A DNA stretch of 64,000 nt, taken from positions 186,001 to 250,000 of the forward strand of contig CAVRYJ010000041.1 of assembly GCA_963725425.1 (NCBI GenBank), written 5' to 3'. The position numbers were made by a program, and so were the translations under genes. The first letter of the stretch is position 1, and each line of letters starts with the position of its first letter. The notes under the pieces were generated by a model. The model was not told the origin of the DNA and did no database searches. It saw only the letters and a list, made by a program, of their open reading frames with translations. Of this stretch, positions 63,988 to 64,000 are shown in pieces. Origin of the DNA: Clostridium_I sp963725425 (GTDB lineage: Bacteria > Bacillota > Clostridia > Clostridiales > Clostridiaceae).

Positions 63988-64000
63988 TTAGAAATCGTTA

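Overview
The window is AT-rich, densely coded on both strands and looks like a chromosome segment of a low-GC, Gram-positive, anaerobic Clostridium. Supporting signs are a secreted protein with three clostridial hydrophobic-W (ChW) repeats, a B12- and radical-SAM-dependent lysine fermentation operon, and an arabinose cluster whose content (araR, an atypical ribulokinase araK, araE, araD, araA, transaldolase, transketolase) matches what I recall of Clostridium acetobutylicum. No tRNA, rRNA, CRISPR array or prophage was seen.

Layout. 1-4.2 kb: end of an alpha/beta hydrolase, a PfkB sugar kinase, a sialate-O-acetylesterase-type esterase and a Nif3-like protein. 4.2-8.1 kb: a scarred region. An esterase gene is cut by a 1,719-bp IS1380-family element with a 5-bp target duplication, followed by a decayed second transposase and a decayed hydrolase. 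8.2-15.4 kb: cell envelope genes (GT39 glycosyltransferase with a glycine-rich insert, galU, a class B penicillin-binding protein, a broken rodA/ftsW). 15.6-18.6 kb: a lipoprotein and a ChW/Ig-like/leucine-rich-repeat protein that share a duplicated promoter module. 18.7-30.4 kb: an oligosaccharide locus, probably for beta-mannosides: GH13 glucosidase, LacI regulator, GH130 phosphorylase and two DUF1861 paralogues around a five-gene ABC importer, then two gene remnants. 30.6-35.1 kb: uppP and a TetR/YhgE pair with matching operators. 35.2-44.9 kb, minus strand: lysine fermentation genes kal-kce-kdd-kamA-kamB-kamC-kamD-kamE and a PucR-type regulator. 45.3-53.3 kb: a uronate reductase, then a DeoR regulator with two RbsA-type ATPases, one permease and one binding protein. 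53.4-63.9 kb: the arabinose and pentose-phosphate block.

How the genes fit together. The oligosaccharide importer and the GH130/GH13 enzymes would bring in and cleave glycans. The arabinose block takes L-arabinose through ribulose and ribulose-5-phosphate to xylulose-5-phosphate, which transaldolase and transketolase feed into glycolysis. The lysine operon converts lysine through beta-lysine and 3,5-diaminohexanoate to acetoacetate and 3-aminobutyryl-CoA/crotonyl-CoA. Regulators sit beside their targets, and candidate operators are visible for AraR, the TetR protein, the DeoR protein and the LacI locus.

A striking feature of the whole window is the number of otherwise complete genes broken by a single-base frame change, often inside an A/T or G/C run of 4-7 bases (GH13, GH130, a permease, an ABC ATPase, kal, deoR, araK). 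This may be systematic sequence error, slippage-rescued genes or real decay, so these genes are given full-length spans and marked as frame-broken.
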